Shown: piece after piece, positions 7,215-16,079 of the stretch
How the letters are laid out: each line of letters begins with the position of its first letter
How positions within the stretch are numbered: the first letter of the stretch is position 1
Assembly (NCBI RefSeq): GCF_021028955.1
Contig: NZ_JAIWPE010000096.1
Location: 124,001-188,000, forward strand
Reading direction: 5' to 3'
DNA: 64,000 nt
Origin: Salipaludibacillus sp. CUR1
GTDB lineage: Bacteria > Bacillota > Bacilli > Bacillales > Salisediminibacteriaceae
Program-made: the position numbers and the translations under genes
The notes under the pieces: generated by a model
The model's input: only the letters and a program-made list of their open reading frames with translations
What the model was told of the DNA's origin: nothing
The model's database searches: none

Positions 7215-8496
7215 TTGAGAGAGCCTCCCTTCCTTTAAGGAAATAAATCGTATCCAGTTGAATTTTACCGGCGACTTTCACAATATCTTCTTTTGTCACC
7301 TTATCAATTCTGTCTATCCATTCTTCAAGCGGGATCTTGTTAGAGGATACTTGGTTATGATACTCGAGCTCAATTCTTCCTCTCGGAACATCCATCGTTT
7401 CCAGAATCTGATTTTTATAAACTGCTTTCGTCTGCTGTAAATCATCTTCAGTAAACTTGCCTTCTTTCATCTCTTCCATCTGTTTAAAAATAATGTCGGT
7501 CGCCTTCTCATAGTTGGCTGACTGGATTCCTGACATGACAATTAAAAGACCTTTAAAGCTCTCAACTCTCGATGCAGCGTAATAGGCAAGGCTCGCCTTC
7601 TCTCTCACATTTATAAACAGTTTAGAATGTGAAAACCCTCCAAACAGCCCGTTAAAAAGCTGCAGGGCAAAATAATCGTCATCTCCATATACGACTTGGG
7701 TGCGGTATCCGATATGAAGTTTCCCTTGCTGGACGGATTGCTCGTCGACTACTTCGTTAGCTTTTTCCTTAAGAGCTGGCGTGGAACCGGCAGGAGCCGG
7801 CCCTGAATGATCTTTCGTCTGGTTCTGAGGAAAATATGTGCTGATTAAATTCTTAACGTGATCAACGTCCACATCGCCCATCACGTAAATATCAAGCTGA
7901 TCTTCCTGCAGTGCCTGTTTATAGTATTCGTAAAGGTTTTCCTCATTTAAATTGTCCAGATCATCTTCCTGCCCAAAAACATGAATGCCGAAAGGCTCTT
8001 CTTTACACATTTCCTCAGTCAGCCTTTTATTGGCAAACCTCATTTTGTCATCGTAAATAGAAGCAATTTTTTGTTTATGCGAACGTTTTTCCTCGGCTAC
8101 AATTTTCGGGTCAAACTTGTTGTTAGACTGTTTAGGGTTAAGCAAGACAGAAGAGAGCAGTTTAAGGCCTTTTTCCATCAGAGGCGTCTGGTCTTTCAGA
8201 AATTTCTCATTCGCTATATCCATGCGGAAAGAAATAATATGCCTCTCCCCTTTTTTAGTCACATCAGTCGTCAGGGAAGCCCCGTACAGCTCATCCAGCG
8301 CGCTTCGGATCTGCTGCCGGTTCGCGTAATCTGCCGTGCCATTTTGCAGCACATTCGGAAGCAGAGCCCGTTTTGAAGCTGTCTCTTTAATTAAAGGAGC
8401 ATTCATCTGAATAATAAATGTATTGGTTTTAAATGTAGCAGTCGGAATGATGTGCACACCCGCCGCTCCCAGTTTAAAATTTTTCGTCTGTTCCAT
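7207..8496 (-). CDS. ymfF: YmfF, M16-like protein lacking the zinc motif
   Basis: 429-residue member of the M16 superfamily, recognised by overall architecture, including the C-terminal ASRVESFKGLLIVMSGIQ and QTKAVYKNQILETMDVPRGRIELEYH segments. I find no HxxEH in the N-terminal domain, so it is probably the inactive partner of YmfH. ATG at 8496 has GAGGAGG 6 nt upstream. It is the first gene of ymfF-ymfH-ymfI-ymfJ. Upstream is a 306-bp gap closed by the ymfC terminator, so this operon needs its own promoter there. Confidence 0.92.
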   Translation of the reverse strand: MEQTKNFKLGAAGVHIIPTATFKTNTFIIQMNAPLIKETASKRALLPNVLQNGTADYANRQQIRSALDELYGASLTTDVTKKGERHIISFRMDIANEKFLKDQTPLMEKGLKLLSSVLLNPKQSNNKFDPKIVAEEKRSHKQKIASIYDDKMRFANKRLTEEMCKEEPFGIHVFGQEDDLDNLNEENLYEYYKQALQEDQLDIYVMGDVDVDHVKNLISTYFPQNQTKDHSGPAPAGSTPALKEKANEVVDEQSVQQGKLHIGYRTQVVYGDDDYFALQLFNGLFGGFSHSKLFINVREKASLAYYAASRVESFKGLLIVMSGIQSANYEKATDIIFKQMEEMKEGKFTEDDLQQTKAVYKNQILETMDVPRGRIELEYHNQVSSNKIPLEEWIDRIDKVTKEDIVKVAGKIQLDTIYFLKGREALSNE

Positions 8497-8770
8497 TTTA
8501 TTCCCTCCTCTTATTATTCATAATATACCTAAAATAACGTTGATTATGTTATGCCATTTCCCTGTAAATTTTACTTAACTGGAGAACGTATAGCAAATAT
8601 TACCTCAGGAATATAAAACTTAAAGCTGCAATAGAAGCGAAAGAGTTACGTTTTATAAAATCGATAGGCAGAATAATGAGTTAAGTATGGCGGGAGCAAG
8701 CAGCCACCCGTGCAAGGAGCACATTAAGAAGCAAGTTAAATCAGCGGTTACAATTAACTTCCATGAAGAA
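8497..8770. other. Gene-free stretch upstream of ymfF
   Basis: No open reading frame with a ribosome binding site or family resemblance is seen on either strand. It must contain the ymfF promoter, since the ymfC terminator lies at its far side. The best minus-strand candidates are a TTTACA box about 16 nt before TAATCA and an AT-rich TATATTATG closer to the gene; neither is convincing alone. Confidence 0.5.
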
Positions 8771-8804
8771 AAAAATCTTCAAGAGAGGGGGCTCTTGAAG
8801 ATTT
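8771..8804 (-). terminator. Strong rho-independent terminator after ymfC
   Basis: Perfect 13-bp inverted repeat (8773-8785 with 8792-8804, AAATCTTCAAGAG) with a 6-nt G-rich loop on the plus strand. On the minus strand it is followed by a run of T. The upstream arm overlaps the last two bases of the ymfC stop codon region. Confidence 0.9.
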
Positions 8805-9525
8805 AATACACTCTTTTTCTCAATACGTGGAATTTAAACTTATCCGCTCTGAAATAATTAATTGAATAAAGCACAGGCCGCTCCTGCTCATCGAAATGCA
8901 TCTGTTTTAAAACCAGGAGTGCGGTTTCCGGTTCACAATCAAGTATTTCAGATACTCTTTCGTGATAGCCGATCGGCTCAATTTGTGTCATAGCATAGGC
9001 TATCGATATACCCGATTTTTCAAGCTGGTCAAAAAGTGACTGTTCTTCATGGGACACATAGTCCGGCAAGCAGTTTTTAGGAATTTTATCCAGACAGTAA
9101 ACAACTGGTTCGCTATCGGCTGTCCTGACACGTTCAATTACAATCATTTCCTGTAATTCCTCGTCCTGAAAACGCTTCTGGTCTTCGTCTGTTGGTTTCT
9201 CAATAGATGAAGATAAATAGTTCGTCCCCGGTTCTTTATTCCCCCGCTTTATCATATCTGTGACACTGAACAGTTCTTCTATACCGGAAGAAAAAAGCGG
9301 TTTCGTGTTAATAAAGGTCCCTACCCCGTGCCTTCTTATAATTACACTTTCATCTTCAAGCATTCTCAGTGCTTCACGTAATGTCGCTCTGCTTACCCCA
9401 AGCTGTTTCGACAGCTGGAATTCAGAAGGCAGTCTTTCTCCTGCTTCGTAGACTCCCTGCTCAATATCTGATTTAATTTTATCAATGACTTGTAAATAAA
9501 GCGGCCGCTGATCCGATTTTATCAT
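8803..9525 (-). CDS. ymfC: YmfC, GntR/HutC-family transcriptional regulator
   Basis: 240 residues. An N-terminal winged helix-turn-helix (about 8-72, with [26 protein letters not shown] and GVGTF) is followed by a UTRA effector-binding domain (about 90-235), the HutC-subfamily layout. The ligand is unknown. ATG at 9525 has GGGGGAG 5 nt upstream. It stands alone between the spoIIIE stop and ymfF, is closed by its own terminator and has a perfect palindrome (9554-9567) just upstream, which suggests autoregulation. In B. subtilis ymfC likewise follows spoIIIE, though there ymfD lies between it and ymfF; ymfD is absent here. Confidence 0.93.
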   Translation of the reverse strand: MIKSDQRPLYLQVIDKIKSDIEQGVYEAGERLPSEFQLSKQLGVSRATLREALRMLEDESVIIRRHGVGTFINTKPLFSSGIEELFSVTDMIKRGNKEPGTNYLSSSIEKPTDEDQKRFQDEELQEMIVIERVRTADSEPVVYCLDKIPKNCLPDYVSHEEQSLFDQLEKSGISIAYAMTQIEPIGYHERVSEILDCEPETALLVLKQMHFDEQERPVLYSINYFRADKFKFHVLRKRVY

Positions 9526-9553
9526 CTAAACTCCCCCTGCAAAACAAGTTGTC

Positions 9554-9567
9554 ACTATAACTATAGT
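9554..9567. promoter_or_regulatory. Candidate operator of the GntR regulator YmfC
   Basis: Perfect palindrome ACTATA-AC-TATAGT, 29 nt upstream of the ymfC start. Its TATAGT arm could also serve as the -10 box. Two-fold symmetric sites of 12-14 bp in front of a gntR-type gene are typical of autoregulatory operators; binding here is inferred only. Confidence 0.45.
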
Positions 9568-9643
9568 AAACATACCATGAATTTAGTCGTCAGACTACGT
9601 TTTCTTAAACGTTTTCATCAATTTAAATGAAATTGTCCTGTAT

Positions 9644-12025
9644 TTAAGACGATTCGTTCGTCAGCTGATCGTCTTCTTTACCAACTAAAACCTCTCGCGG
9701 CTTGCTTCCTTCATAAGGCCCGACCACACCTCTTACTTCCATTTCGTCGATTAATCTGGCTGCCCTGGCATACCCGATACGAAACCTGCGCTGAAGCATA
9801 GAGACTGAAGCCGTCTGCATTTCTGTAATTAACTGGACGGCATCGTAATAAAGGTCATCATCTACTTCGCCGCTTACTTTATCCTGCTCGCCTTCCTGAG
9901 GCATCATCTCTTCTGCGTACTGAGCCTTTTGCTGCTCCACACAGTGCATGACAATTCTCTCGACTTCTTCGTCAGATAAAAATGCCCCTTGAATTCGTGT
10001 CGCCTTTGAGGCTCCTACAGGCATAAACAGCATATCTCCTTTACCTAACAGCTTTTCTGCTCCATTGCCATCTAAAATCGTTCTGGAATCAGTAGAACTG
10101 GATACCCCGAAGGCAATCCGTGAAGGTATATTCGCTTTAATTACACCTGTAATGACATCTACTGACGGTCTCTGGGTGGCAATGATCAGATGGATTCCCG
10201 CTGCACGGGCCATTTGCGCCAGTCTTGTAATTGCATCTTCCACTTCAGAAGAAGCAACCATCATTAAATCGGCCAATTCGTCTACGATCACGACAATAAA
10301 CGGTAAAGGTGAGTAGGCTTCTGCTTCGTCTCTCTTTTCGTTTTCTTTTTTAATGTAACTGTTATAGCCTTCTATATTCCGTGTACCTGAAGCCGCAAAA
10401 AGTTCGTAGCGGCGTTCCATTTCATTTACTACTTTTTTGAGCGCCTGTGCCGCTTTTTTAGGTTCAGTTACGACAGGCGACAATAAATGAGGAATGCCGT
10501 TATACACATTAAGTTCAACCATTTTAGGATCAATCATCATTAACTTTACTTCATGAGGTTTGCTTCTCATAAGCAGACTTATAATGATGCCATTAATACA
10601 CACACTTTTTCCGCTGCCTGTTGCCCCGGCAACAAGCAAGTGGGGCATTTTATTAAGCTCCGCCACCACTGCCTCACCCGATATATCCCTGCCTAAAGCA
10701 ATCGCCAGCTGGTTCTGTTTTTCTTTCATAACAGGTGAATCGAGTACTTCTCTTAAAGTCACCAGAGAAACTTCCTGGTTAGGCACTTCAATGCCGATAG
10801 CAGACTTTCCGGGAATAGGAGCTTCCATCCGGATATCTTTAGCAGCGAGAGCTAAAGCTAAATCGTCTGTGAGATTCACAATCTTGCTTACTTTTACTCC
10901 TGTACTCGGATAAACTTCATATTTAGTGACTGAAGGCCCCAGGTGCACTTTTGTCACTTTAGCGTCAACCCCGAAACTTTCCAGTGTCCTTTCAAGCTTT
11001 CTCGCATTTTTGGAAAGCATGGAATGTTCTTTAGACTGACTCGCTTTAGCAGGGTTTTGAAGCAGGTCCATACCGGGCAGTTCATAATCTGCATTCTCAG
11101 TTTCGCTTACTACCAGGGAGGTTGTCTGCTGCTCCTCTGCTGGTTTTGTCTCTTTGCTGTCAGGCTTTGCAGAAGGTGTGGCGTAAACCTTTTCCTTATC
11201 GTCTTTTTCGCTTTCTACTGGTGCCACATCAATATACTCTGCTTCTTCCTCACTGCTTTTATCGTACGCCGTCTTAGTAAAATCATAAATGATCGGTTCA
11301 TCTGTCGTCAGCTCCCTCTCCTGGGGAGCACTTTCATTTAATGCTTGCTTATGTTTACGGGCTTCTTTTCTCTTTTCAGACTGGTCTTTTACATTTTTAA
11401 ACAATGCCTTGACCGAATCCGCTGTTTTGTCTTTAACCGCAGCCGCGAGCGTCACAGGTCCCCGGCTGTTGTTTCTCACAAAATCAATAAATGATCTGCC
11501 GGTAATCAGCATCAGGGAAGCTATAATCAACCCAATCGCAAACACTACTGTTCCCCCGGACGAAAACAGAACATGGCTGACAGAGTAGGCGACAGCACCG
11601 GTCATTCCCCCGCCAAGGTCCTCTGTTACGGCTGTTCCCTGCAGCTGCTGCCAGTATAAATCCCATGTATTTCTAATGACTGACCGGTCAATAAATTCAA
11701 CTCTGTCACCCAGTTCCCTGAATAACTGCACATGGCTTAACAGAGTTAAAGAAAAAATAAATAAATAAATGCCTATAAACCTTCTTGTCCACAGCGCTGG
11801 AAGCTTCCTTTTCAGCATAATATAAAGGGAAAATATAAAAAGAGCCACCGTAAGAAGGATATGCCAGCTTCCTAAAAAGAACCTGAACAGCTCAACGAGC
11901 CCTTCCCCTACTATCCCTAACCGGGCAAAAGTCACAATCGACACTATAAATAAAAATAGCCCTGTTAATTCGTATGTTAATTGCGTCCGCCATTTTTTAG
12001 ACTTTTTCCTTCGGGCTTTTGCCAA
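9644..12025 (-). CDS. spoIIIE: FtsK/SpoIIIE-family DNA translocase
   Basis: ATP-driven DNA pump that moves the chromosome across the division septum, classically into the forespore. 793 residues. It has four N-terminal membrane helices (within about 15-180), a variable charged linker (about 200-330), then alpha, beta and gamma motor domains. Walker A is GATGSGKS near residue 470, Walker B is [11 protein letters not shown], and a winged-helix gamma domain ([21 protein letters not shown]) reads sequence polarity at the C-terminus. The preferred start is TTG at 12025 ([11 protein letters not shown]), with AGAGGTGG close upstream, matching the family's basic N-terminus. ATG at 12046 lacks a Shine-Dalgarno. 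Position next to ymfC and tepA marks it as SpoIIIE rather than SftA. A LexA-like site lies upstream (12108-12121). Confidence 0.94.
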   Translation of the reverse strand: MAKARRKKSKKWRTQLTYELTGLFLFIVSIVTFARLGIVGEGLVELFRFFLGSWHILLTVALFIFSLYIMLKRKLPALWTRRFIGIYLFIFSLTLLSHVQLFRELGDRVEFIDRSVIRNTWDLYWQQLQGTAVTEDLGGGMTGAVAYSVSHVLFSSGGTVVFAIGLIIASLMLITGRSFIDFVRNNSRGPVTLAAAVKDKTADSVKALFKNVKDQSEKRKEARKHKQALNESAPQERELTTDEPIIYDFTKTAYDKSSEEEAEYIDVAPVESEKDDKEKVYATPSAKPDSKETKPAEEQQTTSLVVSETENADYELPGMDLLQNPAKASQSKEHSMLSKNARKLERTLESFGVDAKVTKVHLGPSVTKYEVYPSTGVKVSKIVNLTDDLALALAAKDIRMEAPIPGKSAIGIEVPNQEVSLVTLREVLDSPVMKEKQNQLAIALGRDISGEAVVAELNKMPHLLVAGATGSGKSVCINGIIISLLMRSKPHEVKLMMIDPKMVELNVYNGIPHLLSPVVTEPKKAAQALKKVVNEMERRYELFAASGTRNIEGYNSYIKKENEKRDEAEAYSPLPFIVVIVDELADLMMVASSEVEDAITRLAQMARAAGIHLIIATQRPSVDVITGVIKANIPSRIAFGVSSSTDSRTILDGNGAEKLLGKGDMLFMPVGASKATRIQGAFLSDEEVERIVMHCVEQQKAQYAEEMMPQEGEQDKVSGEVDDDLYYDAVQLITEMQTASVSMLQRRFRIGYARAARLIDEMEVRGVVGPYEGSKPREVLVGKEDDQLTNESS

Positions 12026-12071
12026 TACAACCACCTCTAATCTCATTCTTATTCTCTATGTACATGGAAGA

Positions 12072-12093
12072 AGCAGCCGACGAGTCGGCTGCT
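12072..12093. repeat. Stable hairpin in the spoIIIE leader
   Basis: 9-bp GC-rich inverted repeat AGCAGCCGA / TCGGCTGCT with a 4-nt loop. No U-run follows on the minus strand (TCTTCC), so termination is doubtful. It would be in the 5' leader of spoIIIE or at the 3' end of the tepA-ylzJ transcript. Confidence 0.5.
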
Positions 12094-12107
12094 GATCCGG
12101 TTTTTAA

Positions 12108-12121
12108 CGAACGCTTGTTTC
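12108..12121. promoter_or_regulatory. LexA/DinR-like box at the spoIIIE promoter
   Basis: CGAACGCTTGTTTC matches the Bacillus LexA consensus CGAAC-RNRY-GTTYC at 13 of 14 positions; the mismatch is in the central spacer. It lies 4 nt downstream of the predicted -10 box, about where transcription would begin, a position where a repressor would block initiation. Confidence 0.5.
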
Positions 12122-12125
12122 ATTA

Positions 12126-12134
12126 ATTATAGCA
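12126..12134 (-). promoter_or_regulatory. Extended -10 promoter for spoIIIE
   Basis: Minus strand reads TGCTATAAT, an extended sigma-A -10 element (TGnTATAAT). The -35 region 17 nt upstream (AGTAAT) is poor, as is common with extended -10 promoters. It lies between the ylzJ stop and spoIIIE. Confidence 0.55.
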
Positions 12135-12183
12135 TAGAGTTAAGATTTATTACTAGAAGAGGATGAAATTAACACAGTTAATT

Positions 12184-12390
12184 TCATGGTTTGTATTTTT
12201 GCCCGGGCGTGTATTCAGGGTTCAGGTACATATTAGGGTCAGTCGCCAGCAGCCGGCAGATAATATACTCTTCGCCGTTTTTTTCACACATCAGTTGACC
12301 GCCGGGAATTTCCAGCATTTCATAAGAAGTAAAATCCTGTTCATCAGGAGGGAAAACGGTGTGTGAGCTTTGATAAGTGTATAAGATCAC
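12184..12390 (-). CDS. ylzJ: YlzJ-like small protein
   Basis: 68 residues, matching the YlzJ family, which consistently follows tepA in Bacillus. Its function is unknown. The protein is soluble with a conserved-looking C-terminus ([17 protein letters not shown]). The start is GTG at 12390, and its GTGA overlaps the tepA stop by 4 nt, indicating coupled translation. No signal peptide, membrane helix or catalytic motif is seen. Confidence 0.85.
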   Translation of the reverse strand: MILYTYQSSHTVFPPDEQDFTSYEMLEIPGGQLMCEKNGEEYIICRLLATDPNMYLNPEYTPGQKYKP

Positions 12391-13118
12391 TGCACAACCT
12401 CCTCAGGTTCATCCTTTTTGTTTTCGTCAATAAGCTCATTTAATTTTTTAATCGCTTGCCCTAATCCGCCCACTTCTTTAATAAGCCCCTTCTCAACTGC
12501 TTCAGAGCCTATTACGTTTGTTCCAATGTCACGTGTAAGGTTGCCTTTAGAGAGCATCAGGTCTTTTAATTCTTCTTCTGTTATTGCTGAATGATTGACA
12601 ACAAAACGGACGACGCGGTCCTGCATTTTATCCAGATATTCAAAACTTTGCGGAACCCCGATCACTAGACCAGTCAGCCGGACAGGATGAATAGTCATTG
12701 TCGCACTTTCTGCAATAAAAGAATAGGTACCTGATACGGCAATAGGAACACCGATTGAATGGCCTCCTCCAAGTACAAGTGTGACAGTCGGCTTAGACAT
12801 GGAAGCGACCATTTCAGCGAGAGCCAGACCGGCTTCTACATCTCCCCCCACTGTATTGAGAATAAGAAGAAGGCCTTCAATATTAGGATTTTGTTCTGCA
12901 GCTACGAGCTGGGGGATGACATGCTCATATTTAGTTGTTTTATTCTGGGGCGGCAGTTGCATATGCCCCTCTATTTGACCGATAATTGTCAGGACGTGAA
13001 TGTTGCTCGCTTCCATCTGGGGGACATTGGTCTGTCCCAGCTGCTGAATTTTATCAAGTATTCCTCCGCTTTTATCCTGCTCAGGCGGTTTTTGAGGCTG
13101 TTCCTGATCATACGTCAT
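12387..13118 (-). CDS. tepA: TepA, ClpP/crotonase-fold serine protease homologue
   Basis: 243-residue ClpP-like protein. The nucleophile motif GGGHSIG places Ser121; a following TIHP sequence corresponds to the ClpP histidine segment. In B. subtilis TepA was described as a translocation-enhancing protein and later tied to degradation of spore proteins at germination, which conflict; here only the protease fold can be supported. There is a hydrophilic, Gln/Pro-rich N-terminus (about 1-35). ATG at 13118 has GAGGAG 6 nt upstream. It is separated from rnjB by a strong terminator, so it needs its own promoter in 13119-13206, and is coupled to ylzJ. Confidence 0.93.
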   Translation of the reverse strand: MTYDQEQPQKPPEQDKSGGILDKIQQLGQTNVPQMEASNIHVLTIIGQIEGHMQLPPQNKTTKYEHVIPQLVAAEQNPNIEGLLLILNTVGGDVEAGLALAEMVASMSKPTVTLVLGGGHSIGVPIAVSGTYSFIAESATMTIHPVRLTGLVIGVPQSFEYLDKMQDRVVRFVVNHSAITEEELKDLMLSKGNLTRDIGTNVIGSEAVEKGLIKEVGGLGQAIKKLNELIDENKKDEPEEVVQ

Positions 13119-13206
13119 GTTTATCTCCTCCCTTTTCTGTTAGTATGTTAGAGATATTGCGCTTTCATACAAAAAAAGCCTGAACTTCCTGGCTGGCAGC
13201 AGAGAA

Positions 13207-13246
13207 ACAAAAAGCCCTATCAGCCTGTCCACCAGGCTGATAGGGC
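13207..13246 (-). terminator. Strong rho-independent terminator after rnjB
   Basis: Minus-strand 14-bp stem GCCCTATCAGCCTG / CAGGCTGATAGGGC with a short loop is followed by TTTTTGTTT. It lies 21 nt past the rnjB stop. Confidence 0.92.
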
Positions 13247-13266
13247 AAAAAATGGTTATTATTTAT

Positions 13267-14937
13267 TTAAGCTTCCATAATAATCGGCATAATCATAGGC
13301 CGGCGTTTTGTTTTTTCATATAAGAAACGGCTTAACTGGTCGCGTACCTGGCTTTTCATTTGGGACCATTCCGTCTGCTTTTGTTCCATTGACTGATGGA
13401 GGGTATCAGTGACCAGTTTTTCAGCCTGTTTAATAAGCGCTTCAGATTCCCTCACATATACAAAACCTCTGGAAATAATATCAGGTCCGGAGAGAATTTC
13501 ACTGTGCTTTTTATTTAAAGTAACTACGACAACCAGTATCCCGTCTTTTGAAAGTAAACGTCTGTCTCTTAAAACAATGTTTCCGACATCTCCTACACCA
13601 AGCCCGTCTATTAGCACATGGCCTGAAGGCATTTTATTGGCCCTTTTTCCTTTACGCTTTGTAAATTCAGCCACTTCACCTTTTTCCAGCAGGAAGATCT
13701 TACTGTCATCAATTCCGACAGACCTTGCCAGATGCCTGTGTGCGTACTGCATGCGGAATTCTCCGCTCACCGGAATAAAATGCTGGGGCTTCACAAGATT
13801 AAGCATCAATTTTAATTCTTCCTGGCTGGCATGGCCGGAAACGTGTATCTTTTTCGTTTTTCCATAAATGACGTTTGCACCTGTTCTGGAAAGCAAGTCC
13901 ACCATTTGAGACACGGCTTTTTCATTGCCGGGGTTTGGCATAGCCGCGATGAGAATCCTGTCATGTTTTTCGATTTTGACCAGTGGATGGGAACCTTTCG
14001 CCATTTTAGCCAGACAGCTCATCGGCTCACCCTGGCTTCCGGTTGTTAACACAACTAATTGATCCCGGCTATGTTTTTTTATATCTTCTTTTGGAATAAA
14101 CACATTATTATTGTCCAGTAAATAACCCATTTCCAATGCAATCGAGACAGCTCTTTCAATATCCTTTCCTACTACAGCTACTTTTCTTTCCTCATTCTCA
14201 GCTGCGTTAAGGACTTGCTGAATTCTGTGAATGTGAGTTGAGTAGACTGTGACAATTATGCAGGCATCCGCTTCGTGAAAAGCATCTTTCACACCCTCTG
14301 CTACAATTGAATCGGACGGTGTGTTACCGGGAATCTCTGCATTATGGCTGTCAGAAAGGAGACACAGAACACCTTTGTCCCCAATCTCTGTCAGTTTCCC
14401 CATTTCTGTCGGACGTCCATCTACTGGGTTTTGGTCAAATTTAAAGTCGCCAGTATAAACAATCGGCCCCTGTGACGTATGAACTATTACACCAAGGGAG
14501 TCAGGAATACTGTGGTTTGTTGCAAAGAAACTTAAAGGTGTTTTTCCAACTTTCACTTTAGAGTCAGAATGGATTTCTTTCAATTCAGGTTTCTTTTTAA
14601 CTTTAACCTCTTTAAACTTATCCCTTACTAATGCCAAAGTAAATTTAGTCCCGTAAACCGGCACGTTTAAATCCCTTAATATATAAGGAACAGCCCCAAT
14701 ATGATCCTCATGGCCGTGAGTTAATACAATTCCTTTTACCCGGTCTTTGTTTTCTACAAGATAGGTGATATCAGGAATAACGATATCTACCCCTAACATA
14801 TCATCTTCAGGATGCATACATCCGGCATCTATAATTAAAATGTCTTCGTCCAGTTCAAGAACGTACATATTTTTCCCAATTTCATCGAGTCCTCCAAGGG
14901 CAAATATGCGTATTTTTTCAGTTTGTTGATTCGACAA
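13267..14937 (-). CDS. rnjB: Ribonuclease J2
   Basis: Metallo-beta-lactamase/beta-CASP RNase acting in mRNA decay and RNA maturation, normally in complex with RNase J1. 556 residues. The metal-binding motif THGHEDH is at 73-79, a second metal region is FATNHSIPDS, and the beta-CASP and C-terminal RNase J domains end in FLYEKTKRRPMIMPIIMEA. Assignment to J2 rather than J1 rests on its place next to dapA and tepA, where B. subtilis rnjB lies. The start is TTG at 14937 with AGGAGG 8 nt upstream; no in-frame ATG fits. It is flanked by a promoter upstream and a terminator downstream, so it is probably monocistronic. Confidence 0.93.
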   Translation of the reverse strand: MSNQQTEKIRIFALGGLDEIGKNMYVLELDEDILIIDAGCMHPEDDMLGVDIVIPDITYLVENKDRVKGIVLTHGHEDHIGAVPYILRDLNVPVYGTKFTLALVRDKFKEVKVKKKPELKEIHSDSKVKVGKTPLSFFATNHSIPDSLGVIVHTSQGPIVYTGDFKFDQNPVDGRPTEMGKLTEIGDKGVLCLLSDSHNAEIPGNTPSDSIVAEGVKDAFHEADACIIVTVYSTHIHRIQQVLNAAENEERKVAVVGKDIERAVSIALEMGYLLDNNNVFIPKEDIKKHSRDQLVVLTTGSQGEPMSCLAKMAKGSHPLVKIEKHDRILIAAMPNPGNEKAVSQMVDLLSRTGANVIYGKTKKIHVSGHASQEELKLMLNLVKPQHFIPVSGEFRMQYAHRHLARSVGIDDSKIFLLEKGEVAEFTKRKGKRANKMPSGHVLIDGLGVGDVGNIVLRDRRLLSKDGILVVVVTLNKKHSEILSGPDIISRGFVYVRESEALIKQAEKLVTDTLHQSMEQKQTEWSQMKSQVRDQLSRFLYEKTKRRPMIMPIIMEA

Positions 14938-14985
14938 TGGTAAATCCTCCTAAAATATTCTATTTCGATCAGACCTCTGTTCATT

Positions 14986-15015
14986 AGTATAACTTATTAT
15001 TGTTTTTAACTACAA
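14986..15015 (-). promoter_or_regulatory. Predicted sigma-A promoter of rnjB
   Basis: Minus strand TTGTAG (15010-15015), 18-nt spacer, TATACT (14986-14991). It lies between the dapA terminator and the rnjB start, where a promoter is required. Confidence 0.5.
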
Positions 15016-15047
15016 GTCACAAAAGCGCCCCACAGGTTTTAAGTTAG

Positions 15048-15083
15048 AAAAAAAAGCCGTATGCCCTAAGCATACAGCTTTTG
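15048..15083 (-). terminator. Rho-independent terminator after dapA
   Basis: Minus-strand stem AGCTGTATGC / GCATACGGCT (one G-U pair) with a 5-nt loop, followed by at least seven T. It is just past the dapA stop. Confidence 0.9.
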
Positions 15084-15089
15084 TTTGCA

Positions 15090-15953
15090 TTAATTTAAAG
15101 CGTTATTAAGCACCGAACGTTCCTCTGGAGTAAGCGGGATCAGCGGAAGCCGGACACCGCCCACATCAAGGCCTTTAATCTGTAAAGCTGTTTTTACAGG
15201 TGAAGGATTTGGGGCAATAAACATGCTTTTCATAATTGGCAGCAAGCTCTGGTGAATGGAGGAAGCTGTTTTAATATCTCCCTTTTTCCATGCCTGAACC
15301 ATTTTCTGCATATCTTTGCCTATGATATGGCTTGAAACGGAAACTACTCCGTCACCGCCAATGGCCATGAATGGAAGAGTCAGGCTGTCATCCCCGCTGA
15401 ATACCTGAAAATCATCGGGTGTATTGGTAATAATTTCTGTCACCTGATCCAAATCTCCGCTTGCTTCTTTTACTGAAGTGATATTAGGAATTTTCGAAAG
15501 AGCAATGACTGTTTCCGGCAGAATATTGACTACACAACGGCCAGGAATGTTATAGAGCATAACAGGGAGAGAAGTTTTTTCAGCGATGGTTTTAAAATGC
15601 TCGTATATCCCTCTCTGGGAAGGTTTATTATAATACGGAGTTACAAGCATGATGCCGTCAACTCCCGACTTTTCAGCTTTAACCGTCAATTCTGCAGTCG
15701 CGTACGTATCATTCATCCCGGTCCCTGCAATTACTGGGATTCTGCCGGCTGCAGCTTTGACTGTGTGTTCATATAAAGCGGATTTTTCTTCCATGCTTAA
15801 TGTTGCCGATTCACCGGTGGTGCCTCCTACTACAACCCCTTCAGTCCCGTTGTCAATCAGGTAATCCATCAGTCTGTTTATTTTTTGAAAATCAATATTC
15901 CCTTTGGAATCAAAAGGGGTTACCATGGCTGTTAAAACATTACCCAATGCCAT
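15090..15953 (-). CDS. dapA: 4-hydroxy-tetrahydrodipicolinate synthase
   Basis: Condenses aspartate semialdehyde with pyruvate, the branch point to lysine, meso-diaminopimelate and, in spores, dipicolinate. A 287-residue TIM-barrel with GGTTGES (43-49), Tyr134 in MLYN, and Schiff-base Lys162 in SVKEASGD. The end GGVRLPLIPLTPEER matches Bacillus DapA. ATG at 15953; a Shine-Dalgarno AAGGAGAG is present about 10 nt upstream. It is last of asd-dapG-dapA, 126 bp after dapG with no hairpin terminator between them, and it supplies the product used by DpaAB encoded upstream. Confidence 0.96.
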   Translation of the reverse strand: MALGNVLTAMVTPFDSKGNIDFQKINRLMDYLIDNGTEGVVVGGTTGESATLSMEEKSALYEHTVKAAAGRIPVIAGTGMNDTYATAELTVKAEKSGVDGIMLVTPYYNKPSQRGIYEHFKTIAEKTSLPVMLYNIPGRCVVNILPETVIALSKIPNITSVKEASGDLDQVTEIITNTPDDFQVFSGDDSLTLPFMAIGGDGVVSVSSHIIGKDMQKMVQAWKKGDIKTASSIHQSLLPIMKSMFIAPNPSPVKTALQIKGLDVGGVRLPLIPLTPEERSVLNNALN

Positions 15954-16079
15954 AACCTTCCACTCTCCTTATACTTCTTTTTCTTTATGGAGCTTTTTTT
16001 GCTGATATTCCCTCCACCCCATTGCTCTTCCAGAAAGAGTAACGACGAAGGGGGAATAACAATTTTACCGCAAGATATT

